DNA of 5,120 nt, taken from Methyloceanibacter sp. GTDB lineage: Bacteria > Pseudomonadota > Alphaproteobacteria > Rhizobiales > Methyloligellaceae. Both the position numbers and the translations under genes were made by a program. The notes beneath the pieces were generated by a model that saw only the letters and a program-made list of their open reading frames with translations, had not been told where the DNA came from and ran no database searches. Of this stretch, positions 1 to 5,120 are shown one piece after another (the first letter of the stretch is position 1; every line of letters begins with the position of its first letter). Location: the NCBI GenBank assembly GCA_025449615.1, contig JANWJA010000082.1, positions 1 to 5,120 on the forward strand, given 5' to 3'.

Positions 1-1373
1 ACAGGGCCATCGAGATTGCGGTCCACAAGCCCGAGAGCTGCGTAATCCTGCAGCGCCCGATGGCTCCTGCGCAATTGCACGCGGGTCGCGACCACGATTG
101 GGCGCGGCTCGTCGCTGAGGCTAAATCGCAGGGTCTCAGTGCAGAGTGTGTCGCCGTAGGGGCGACCGACCCGCTCTATATCCTCTACACGTCCGGTAGC
201 ACAGGCACGCCCAAGGGCGTCGTGCGCGACAATGGCGGTCACATGGTGGCTCTGCTGTGGTCGATGCAGAATCTTTACGGGGTCGAGCCGGGCGAGGTGT
301 TCTGGGCCGCATCCGACATCGGCTGGGTCGTCGGACATTCCTATATCGTCTATGGGCCGCTCTTGGCCGGCAATACGACCGTCCTCTACGAAGGCAAGCC
401 CGTCGGAACGCCCGACTCAGGCGCGTTTTGGCGCGTCGCAAGCGAGCACAAAGTTGCTGCCCTCTTTACAGCCCCGACTGCGCTACGCGCGATCAAGAAG
501 GAGGATCCGCACGGCCTCAACATCCGCAACTACGACCTTTCGAGCCTGCGCACGCTGTTCCTGGCCGGAGAGCGCGCCGATCCCGATACCGTGCTGTGGG
601 CCGAGGAGCACCTGAAGGTGCCCGTGATAGACCACTGGTGGCAGACGGAGACAGGCTGGGCCATCGCCGGCAATCCGATCGGTCTCGGCCGGCTTCCGGT
701 CAAGCGCGGCTCGCCGACCCTGCCAATGCCCGGCTATGAGGTGAGCGTCCTCGACGATGGGGGTCATACCGTCGCCGAAGGTCAGCTCGGCAATATCGTA
801 ATTAAGCTACCGCTTCCGCCGGGTTGTTCGCCGAGTCTCTGGAATGCCGACGCCCGCTTCGGTCCGAGCTATCTCGCGGATTTCCCGGGTTACTACAAGA
901 CCGCCGATGCCGGCTATCGTGACGCGGACGGCTACCTTTTCATCATGGGCCGCACCGACGACATCATCAATGTCGCCGGTCATCGCTTATCGACGGGCGC
1001 GATGGAGGAGGTGCTGGCGTCTCACAAAGATGTGGCCGAGTGCGCCGTGATCGGTGCCGCCGACGCGGTGAAAGGCGAAGTGCCCATCGGCTTCCTCGTG
1101 CTCAAGGCTGGCGTCAACCGCGACGGGGCCGTGATCGAGCAAGAGGTGGTCGACCTCGTACGCGAGAGGATCGGTCCTGTGGCCGCCTTCAAAGCCGCAG
1201 TGACGGTGGCGCGCCTGCCCAAGACCCGCTCGGGGAAAATCCTACGCGGCACCATCAAGAAGATCGTCGACGGCGCGAGCTTCAACATGCCGGCCACCAT
1301 CGACGATCCGGCCATACTAGACGAGATCGGCGCGGCGCTCATGACTCGAAAGGACGCCGTGCCAACCTCGTGA
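1..1373 (+). CDS. prpE: Propionyl-CoA synthetase-type AMP-forming acyl-CoA synthetase (5' end outside window)
   Basis: This cytosolic enzyme activates a short-chain acid, probably propionate, with ATP and CoA through an acyl-adenylate. The frame is open from the first base, giving 456 codons before TGA at 1371-1373. PrpE/ACSS3 proteins are about 630 residues, so roughly 170 N-terminal residues are missing; the ATG at 60 is internal. Visible motifs in order are the phosphate-binding loop YTSGSTGTPKG (186-218), the adenylate-site DHWWQTETGW (630-659), the hinge-region GRTDDIINVAGHR (948-986), and PKTRSGK with the catalytic adenylation lysine at 1236-1238. A Trp after QTETG, where acetyl-CoA synthetases have Gly, plus KLPLPPG and FPGYY, places it with PrpE/ACSS3 rather than Acs. 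The RSGK lysine is a known regulatory acetylation site in this family. The gene converges on the minus-strand aminotransferase gene with 30 bp between stops. The family is clear; whether the acid is propionate, acetate or butyrate is not settled by sequence. Confidence 0.93.
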   Translation, partial: RAIEIAVHKPESCVILQRPMAPAQLHAGRDHDWARLVAEAKSQGLSAECVAVGATDPLYILYTSGSTGTPKGVVRDNGGHMVALLWSMQNLYGVEPGEVFWAASDIGWVVGHSYIVYGPLLAGNTTVLYEGKPVGTPDSGAFWRVASEHKVAALFTAPTALRAIKKEDPHGLNIRNYDLSSLRTLFLAGERADPDTVLWAEEHLKVPVIDHWWQTETGWAIAGNPIGLGRLPVKRGSPTLPMPGYEVSVLDDGGHTVAEGQLGNIVIKLPLPPGCSPSLWNADARFGPSYLADFPGYYKTADAGYRDADGYLFIMGRTDDIINVAGHRLSTGAMEEVLASHKDVAECAVIGAADAVKGEVPIGFLVLKAGVNRDGAVIEQEVVDLVRERIGPVAAFKAAVTVARLPKTRSGKILRGTIKKIVDGASFNMPATIDDPAILDEIGAALMTRKDAVPTS

Positions 1374-1403
1374 CAGCTTGCGGCGTCCAAACCCGTACCC
1401 CGA

Positions 1404-2741
1404 TTAGGAAAGGGCCGCGAGGGAGTCAGAAAGCGCCTTGACGAGAAGGTCGGCATGGTCCCGCTCAAAGCAGAGCGGCGGGCGGATTTTGAGGACACTG
1501 CCGTGGGGGCCGGCAATGCCGACCAGAACATTGCGGTCGCGGAGCATATCTACGATGCGGGTTGCAGCCTCTCTATCCGGCTTTTTCGACTTGCGGTCGC
1601 GCACGAGTTCGACGCCGATGTAGAGTCCCTTTCCCCGCAAATCGCCGACTTGGCTGAAGCGCTGTGCGACGCCATCTAGCTCCGCCAACAGATAGGCGCC
1701 GATCTCGAGCGCATTCTGCTGCAGAGTCTCGGCTTCGATCGTCTCCAACACGGCAAGTCCGGCTGCGGCGGCAACCGGGTTTCCTCCGAACGTGTTGAAG
1801 TAACCAGAAGTCGCCCCGAAGGCCTCGAGCAGATTCGGCTTCACCGCGACTCCGCCGATCGGATAGCCGTTGCCCATGGGCTTACCCATCACGACCACGT
1901 CGGGGACGAGGCCGTGCCGCTCAAAACCCCACATCGTTTCGCCCGTGCGGGCGAAGCCTGGCTGCACCTCATCGGCAATGAACATGCCACCTTCTTTGCG
2001 TACACTCGCGATGGCTTCGGCCATGAATCCCGGCTCGCCCGAGTAGATGCCGTCGCTCGAGAAGATGCTGTCGGCAATAAGCCCGGCGAAGCGAATCTTC
2101 TTTCGCTTCATGGCCGCAATCGCTTTCCTGACGTTAGCCGCGAAGCGCGGCCCCACATCCTTGGACATTGTTCGATACGTGTCTGGGGCGGGGACCAGAA
2201 ACACGTGCGGATTGGGCGGCTCGGCGCTCGCAGACGAAGGGGAGATCTCGGTCGCGGACCGCGTATTGCCGTGATAAGCGTTCGCCGTCACGATGAGGCC
2301 GGTGCCGCCGGTGACCGCGCGTGCGATACGCAGCGCCAAGTCGACGCTTTCGCTCCCCGTGCATGTCAGGACGATATTGGAGAGTTCGCGCGGCAGCGTC
2401 GCCAACAGCCTTTCCGCATAGGTGTAGACGATCTCACTCAGGTAGCGGCTGTGTGTGTTGAGGGTCGCCATTTGCCGCGACACGGCAGCGACGACGCGTG
2501 GATGGCAGTGGCCCACGGACGCCACGTTGTTGTAGGCGTCGAGATAGCGCGTGCCGTCCGCGCCAATGAGCCAGACGCCTTCGCCTCGGACGAGATTGAG
2601 GGGACGTGCGTAGAATAGCATCGATGTTGGACCGAACACGCGCCTGCGGCGGGCGACGAGATCCGCCGTCTCAGGATCGAGACCGGATGACGCATCCATG
2701 TCGAACGCGTTGAGTTCGAGAATTTTTCGTGTCGCCGTCAT
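1404..2741 (-). CDS. PLP-dependent class III aminotransferase-fold enzyme, amino-alcohol-phosphate phospho-lyase-like
   Basis: A complete 445-residue protein with the class III (fold type I) layout. NNVASVGHCHP lies at 71-81, the PLP-phosphate loop TGSES at 128-132, and AYHGNT at 155-160, whose Tyr should stack on the cofactor. Asp257 in IADEVQPGF should bind the pyridine nitrogen, and Lys287 in MGKPMGNG should form the Schiff base. YFNTFGGNP (314-322) and KIRPPLCF (418-425) complete the active site. The DEVQ.GF, MGKPMGNG, YFNTFGGNP and K.(R/K)PP.CF segments match ethanolamine-phosphate and phosphohydroxylysine phospho-lyases better than ornithine or GABA aminotransferases. The likely reaction is therefore elimination of phosphate and ammonia from a phosphorylated amino alcohol to give an aldehyde, but ordinary transamination cannot be excluded. 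The loop reads CTGSESVD where relatives have NSGSEAND. The start ATG at 2739-2741 has AAGGA four bases upstream. The gene is divergent from the diol dehydratase gene, suggesting shared control. Fold certain; substrate inferred. Confidence 0.88.
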   Translation of the reverse strand: MTATRKILELNAFDMDASSGLDPETADLVARRRRVFGPTSMLFYARPLNLVRGEGVWLIGADGTRYLDAYNNVASVGHCHPRVVAAVSRQMATLNTHSRYLSEIVYTYAERLLATLPRELSNIVLTCTGSESVDLALRIARAVTGGTGLIVTANAYHGNTRSATEISPSSASAEPPNPHVFLVPAPDTYRTMSKDVGPRFAANVRKAIAAMKRKKIRFAGLIADSIFSSDGIYSGEPGFMAEAIASVRKEGGMFIADEVQPGFARTGETMWGFERHGLVPDVVVMGKPMGNGYPIGGVAVKPNLLEAFGATSGYFNTFGGNPVAAAAGLAVLETIEAETLQQNALEIGAYLLAELDGVAQRFSQVGDLRGKGLYIGVELVRDRKSKKPDREAATRIVDMLRDRNVLVGIAGPHGSVLKIRPPLCFERDHADLLVKALSDSLAALS

Positions 2742-2745
2742 GACA

Positions 2746-2750
2746 TCCTT
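2746..2750 (-). promoter_or_regulatory. Ribosome binding site of the aminotransferase gene
   Basis: On the minus strand, AAGGA lies four bases upstream of the ATG at 2739-2741. The spacing is slightly short but usable. It supports this start over the next in-frame ATG (Met15), which would also remove only poorly conserved N-terminal residues. Confidence 0.6.
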
Positions 2751-2770
2751 CGAGTCACACGCGCATCGCT

Positions 2771-2790
2771 GGAAGCCCTGACTGGGCTCC
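2771..2790 (-). other. Hairpin in the putative aminotransferase leader
   Basis: AGCCC (2774-2778) and GGGCT (2784-2788) pair around a five-base loop. Two further G-C pairs (2771-2772 with 2789-2790) extend the stem past a one-base bulge. It would lie in the 5' leader of the minus-strand transcript, about 30 bases before the start codon, if the promoter at 2801-2830 is used. It lacks a following T-run, so it is not a typical terminator. It could be an mRNA stem or an operator; no function is shown by sequence alone. Confidence 0.35.
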
Positions 2791-2800
2791 GCTCGCCTCT

Positions 2801-2830
2801 AGCCTAGATCAGTCCGTCTCCATCGTTCAA
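2801..2830 (-). promoter_or_regulatory. Candidate sigma-70-type promoter for the aminotransferase gene
   Basis: Reading the minus strand, TTGAAC (plus-strand 2825-2830) is a -35-like box matching four of six consensus bases. It is followed after 18 bases by TAGGCT (2801-2806), a weak -10-like box. The predicted transcript would start near 2794 and have a leader of about 50 bases containing the 2771-2790 hairpin. An A-rich stretch lies just upstream of the -35 box. This is a consensus-based guess. Confidence 0.3.
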
Positions 2831-2871
2831 TTTTTTCCGACTTACCTTGGTGCCGCGGCCCGTCGCCCCGC

Positions 2872-2883
2872 TGCCCAGGGGCA
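2872..2883. other. 12-bp palindrome, possible operator
   Basis: TGCCC and GGGCA form an inverted repeat with a two-base centre. The loop is too short for an RNA hairpin, so a dimeric regulator binding site is the more natural reading. It sits near the middle of the divergent region, upstream of both -10-like boxes for the dehydratase gene. In G+C-rich DNA such a short palindrome can arise by chance. Confidence 0.2.
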
Positions 2884-2904
2884 AGTTGTGCGGCTTTTCT
2901 GTAA

Positions 2905-2929
2905 AATGCGCTTCGGCGCCGCCAGCATT
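2905..2929 (+). other. cUUCGg tetraloop hairpin upstream of the dehydratase gene
   Basis: GCGC (2908-2911), TTCG (2912-2915) and GCGC (2916-2919) form a perfect four-pair stem closed by the C-G pair that makes UUCG tetraloops unusually stable. Flanking AATGC (2905-2909) and GCATT (2925-2929) are also inverted, so AAT/ATT could extend the structure or an alternative pairing could form. It ends about 50 bases before the dehydratase start. It acts as RNA only if transcription starts upstream of it, for example from the TAAAAT at 2902-2907 or further upstream, which is uncertain. Confidence 0.35.
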
Positions 2930-2964
2930 CTCTATAGTCTGGTTCCAGTGATGTCGATCTCCGC

Positions 2965-2970
2965 GAGGAA
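2965..2970 (+). promoter_or_regulatory. Ribosome binding site of the fused diol dehydratase gene
   Basis: GAGGAA lies 8 bases upstream of the ATG at 2979-2981, close to ideal Shine-Dalgarno spacing. An in-frame TGA at 2949-2951 closes the frame upstream and no other ATG or GTG lies between, so this site fixes the translation start. Confidence 0.75.
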
Positions 2971-2978
2971 GAGTCACC

Positions 2979-5120
2979 ATGGCAGGGGAGCCGAGCACGT
3001 TCGCTAATCGCTGGAAGCGCTTCTCCGACTGGGATGAGCGCCCGCTTCGGCTCGATAAATTCGCGATCGAGGACGCGGAGAATGGATTTGCGGCTTTTAC
3101 CAGCCGTCACGATCCAAAGTCGGGACTGACATTGGGGTCTGGCGGCATCGACGTGATGGACGGCGTCGGCGTTGGCGACTTCGACATGATCGACACGTTT
3201 ATCGCCCGCTATCACATCGATCCGGAAATCGCGCCGGAAGCCATGGCCATGCCTTCGCACGAGGTCGCGCGGATGCTGGTCGACATGAACGTGCCGCGCA
3301 GCGAGCTGGTGCGACTTGCCCACGGCATGACGCCGGCCAAGCTCGCCGAGGTCGTGGCGCAACTCTCATCTCTCGAGATCGCCTTTGCATACAGCAAGAT
3401 GCGCGCCCGCAAGACGCCCGGTAATCAGGCGCACGTGACCAACGCCAAGGACGACCCGCTGCAGATGGCTGCAGATGCCGCGACCGCGGTCGCATTCGGA
3501 TTCGACGAGGTCGAGACGACGATGCGAGTCGCGCGAAATGCTTGGTCGAATGCCGTCGCATGCGCGGTCGGGGCCTCGGTCGGACGTTGGGGGACGCTAT
3601 TTCAGTGCTCGAGCGAAGAGGCGGAGGAGCTCAAGATCGGCATGGCCGGCTTTACGTCTTATGCCGAGACGGTCTCGGTCTACGGTACCGAGAAGAGCTT
3701 CATCGATGGCGACGACACGCCTTGGTCGAAGGCCTTTCTCGCGGCGGCCTATGCCTCGCGCGGCATCAAGATGCGCTGCACCTCGGGCGCCGGGTCGGAG
3801 CTGCTCATGGGGTTCCACGAGAAGAAGTCGCTGCTCTATCTCGAGGCGCGTTGCCTCTGTCTTCAGCGCGCCATGGGGGTGCAGGGCACGCAGAATGGCG
3901 GCATCGACGGAGCGCCCATCACCTGCACCATACCGGGTGGAATGCGCGAGTTGATGGCGGAGAATCTGATCGCCGTCTGGCTCGATCTGGAATGCGCCTC
4001 CGGCAATGACGCGCGTGCGACCGAATCCGAGATCCGCGTCGGGGCCAAGATCCTGCCCTTTCTCATCGCCGGCTCCGACCTGATATGCTCGGGGTTCGGG
4101 TCGATCCTGAAATACGACAATTCTTTCAACGCCTCCCTTCTTAACGGCGAGGAGCTCGAGGACTATCTCGTGCTCCAGCGCGATTTCGAGGCCGACGGCG
4201 GTCTCACCCCCGTAGGCGAGACCCGTGTCTTTGCGCTGCGAACGCGTGCCGTCGAAGCCATCAGCGCCGTGCTTGTGGAGCTTGGCCTCGGGCAACCGAC
4301 AGAGGACATGAAAAGCAGCGTCGTTGCCGCGTCGGGATCGGATGAGACGCGAAGCTATCTGCCGCGCGACGTGGTGCCGATCAGCGAGAGCATCAAGGAG
4401 CGCGCGATCACCGTCGTCGACGTGATCAAGGCCTTAGCCGCGCGCGGCTTCACGGAGGAGGCGGAAAATCTTCTAAAGCTCTTGAGATTGCGCGTTTCCG
4501 GCGACTATCTGCAGACGTCTGCGCTCGTCCGTGACGGCCGTATCCTCAGCGCGATCAACGATCCCAATGACTACCTCGGGCCCGGCACTGGATACCGCGT
4601 AAGCGCGGCGCGCCGTGAGGAGATCGTGGCGATCCGCGACGTCCTCACGCGCGAGGAGGTGCTGAGAGCCGAGGCCGTGCACAAGGCCGCCGAGAGCAAA
4701 CGCGTCAGCTACCGGACCATGGGCCCTGCCACCGCGGGCAACGATCGCCGTGAGGTCGTGATCGGGGTGAGCCCCGCGTTCGGCATCAAGCTCTTCCAGA
4801 CCGTCGCGGGTCATCCCTTGTCCGCAACCCTGCACGAGTTGATCGGTGGCATCACCGAAGGGGGCGGAAAAGCTCGTGTCGTGCGGATGAAGCATACGGC
4901 CGACACGTCGTTTCTCGGCCTCAGCGCCGCCCACCTCGCGGGGTCTGGCGTCGGAATTGGCATCCAGGCCAAGGGCACCGCGGTCATTCACCAGAAGGAC
5001 CGCCTACCGCACAACAATCTCGAGCTCTTCTCCAACTCCCCGATCACCAGGCTCGAGCACTATCGGCGCATGGGGGCCAACGCTGCCGCCTACGCGCTGG
5101 GCGAAATGCCGGAGCCGGTC
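2979..5120 (+). CDS. pduC: Coenzyme B12-dependent diol/glycerol dehydratase, large and medium subunits fused (3' end outside window)
   Basis: This enzyme converts a 1,2-diol or glycerol to an aldehyde by an adenosylcobalamin radical mechanism. The frame is open for 714 codons. Residues about 20-562 match the full large subunit (PduC/DhaB1, about 554 residues), including NQAHVTN, SVYGTE, DGDDTPWSK, VQGTQNGG, LECASGNDA and NDPNDYLGPGTGYR. Catalytic and metal-site residues are all present nine positions later than in the Klebsiella/Salmonella enzyme: Gln150, His152, Glu179, Glu230, Gln305, Asp344 and Ser371. Pocket positions Ser301 and Gln336 are replaced by Asp310 and Ala345. After a charged linker (about 563-591), residues 592-714 match the medium subunit (PduD/DhaB2) core, with VVIGVSPAFG, GSGVGIG, IQAKGTAVIHQ, NNLELF and YRRMGANAAAYA. 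No stop or frame change separates the parts. The usual PduD N-terminal encapsulation peptide is not evident. About 70 residues of medium subunit probably remain beyond the window; a small subunit and reactivase are expected downstream. Confidence 0.95.
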   Translation, partial: MAGEPSTFANRWKRFSDWDERPLRLDKFAIEDAENGFAAFTSRHDPKSGLTLGSGGIDVMDGVGVGDFDMIDTFIARYHIDPEIAPEAMAMPSHEVARMLVDMNVPRSELVRLAHGMTPAKLAEVVAQLSSLEIAFAYSKMRARKTPGNQAHVTNAKDDPLQMAADAATAVAFGFDEVETTMRVARNAWSNAVACAVGASVGRWGTLFQCSSEEAEELKIGMAGFTSYAETVSVYGTEKSFIDGDDTPWSKAFLAAAYASRGIKMRCTSGAGSELLMGFHEKKSLLYLEARCLCLQRAMGVQGTQNGGIDGAPITCTIPGGMRELMAENLIAVWLDLECASGNDARATESEIRVGAKILPFLIAGSDLICSGFGSILKYDNSFNASLLNGEELEDYLVLQRDFEADGGLTPVGETRVFALRTRAVEAISAVLVELGLGQPTEDMKSSVVAASGSDETRSYLPRDVVPISESIKERAITVVDVIKALAARGFTEEAENLLKLLRLRVSGDYLQTSALVRDGRILSAINDPNDYLGPGTGYRVSAARREEIVAIRDVLTREEVLRAEAVHKAAESKRVSYRTMGPATAGNDRREVVIGVSPAFGIKLFQTVAGHPLSATLHELIGGITEGGGKARVVRMKHTADTSFLGLSAAHLAGSGVGIGIQAKGTAVIHQKDRLPHNNLELFSNSPITRLEHYRRMGANAAAYALGEMPEPV

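Larger units (their letters stand above)
2742..2978. promoter_or_regulatory. Divergent intergenic control region
   Basis: These 237 bp separate the start codons of the minus-strand aminotransferase and the plus-strand dehydratase, so promoters for both should lie here. I see a plausible minus-strand promoter, two hairpins, one short palindrome and two ribosome binding sites, listed separately. For the plus strand, TATAGT at 2933-2938 and TAAAAT at 2902-2907 resemble -10 boxes, but neither has a good -35 partner 16-18 bases upstream, which would suit an activator-dependent promoter. I recognise no cobalamin riboswitch (no B12-box-like element on either strand) and no convincing coding frame. 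Confidence 0.6.

Noticed and set aside
1374..1418. A bidirectional terminator between the convergent genes, from GCGGC (1380-1384) and GCCGC (1414-1418)
   Set aside because: The arms are five bases, the loop is 29 bases, one arm lies in the coding end of the aminotransferase gene, and there is no T-run on either side.
1914..2618. A 234-codon plus-strand open frame inside the aminotransferase gene
   Set aside because: It lies entirely antisense to a well-supported conserved gene, has no recognisable motifs, and its composition is rich in Arg, Ala and His, as expected for a shadow frame in G+C-rich DNA.
2877..2891. A possible sigma-54 promoter (GG and GC ten bases apart) for the dehydratase gene
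   Set aside because: The GG-N10-GC spacing is present, but most other consensus positions do not match, and such a pair is common by chance in G+C-rich DNA.
2742..2978. A cobalamin riboswitch, expected for a B12-dependent enzyme gene
   Set aside because: I looked on both strands for a B12-box-like element and the associated pairing and found none. Such riboswitches more often control B12 synthesis or transport than B12-using dehydratases. A covariance-model search would decide.
2799..3362. A 187-codon minus-strand open frame spanning the intergenic region and the start of the dehydratase gene
   Set aside because: It covers the region where promoters and the dehydratase start must lie, has no recognisable domain, and overlaps the conserved N-terminal large-subunit sequence.
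3459..3477. Direct repeat of CTGCAGATG
   Set aside because: It is two nearby copies within conserved coding sequence (around LQMAADA), explained by codon use rather than a mobile or regulatory repeat.
3597..4295. A 232-codon minus-strand open frame inside the dehydratase gene
   Set aside because: It is antisense to the most conserved catalytic part of the dehydratase and shows no family resemblance, so it is a shadow frame.

Overview
The window is G+C-rich and densely coding. It holds three protein genes, two of them cut by the window edges, and one 237-bp intergenic region. Base composition, codon choice (mostly G or C in third position) and the enzyme types suggest a proteobacterium, perhaps an alphaproteobacterium of the Hyphomicrobiales type. 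An actinobacterium cannot be excluded, because no rRNA or other taxonomic marker is present.

Layout: (1) positions 1-1373, plus strand, the last 456 codons of an AMP-forming acyl-CoA synthetase of the propionyl-CoA synthetase type (PrpE/ACSS3). (2) Positions 1404-2741, minus strand, a complete 445-residue PLP-dependent class III aminotransferase-fold protein. It most resembles the branch containing ethanolamine-phosphate phospho-lyase and phosphohydroxylysine phospho-lyase. It converges on the synthetase with 30 bp between the stop codons and no convincing terminator. (3) Positions 2742-2978, a divergent regulatory region with a plausible minus-strand promoter, two hairpins (one a canonical cUUCGg tetraloop) and a 12-bp palindrome. 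(4) Positions 2979-5120, plus strand, 714 codons still open at the window end: a coenzyme B12-dependent diol/glycerol dehydratase in which the large subunit (PduC-like) and the medium subunit (PduD-like) are one polypeptide.

The fused dehydratase is the most interesting item. Every catalytic and metal-site residue of the Klebsiella/Salmonella enzyme is present at a constant +9 offset. Two residues lining the substrate pocket are changed (Ser301 to Asp310, Gln336 to Ala345), so the chemistry is probably kept while the substrate may differ. No medium-subunit encapsulation peptide is evident at the fusion joint and no microcompartment shell gene is visible, so a cytosolic, non-compartmentalised enzyme is favoured.

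As a group, the genes fit small-alcohol or amino-alcohol catabolism. The dehydratase would turn a 1,2-diol (or related compound) into an aldehyde. The phospho-lyase-like enzyme would turn a phosphorylated amino alcohol into an aldehyde. After oxidation of the aldehyde to the acid, the synthetase would make the acyl-CoA. This pathway link is inference from gene content. The aldehyde dehydrogenase, amino-alcohol kinase, dehydratase small subunit and reactivase it requires are not in the window.
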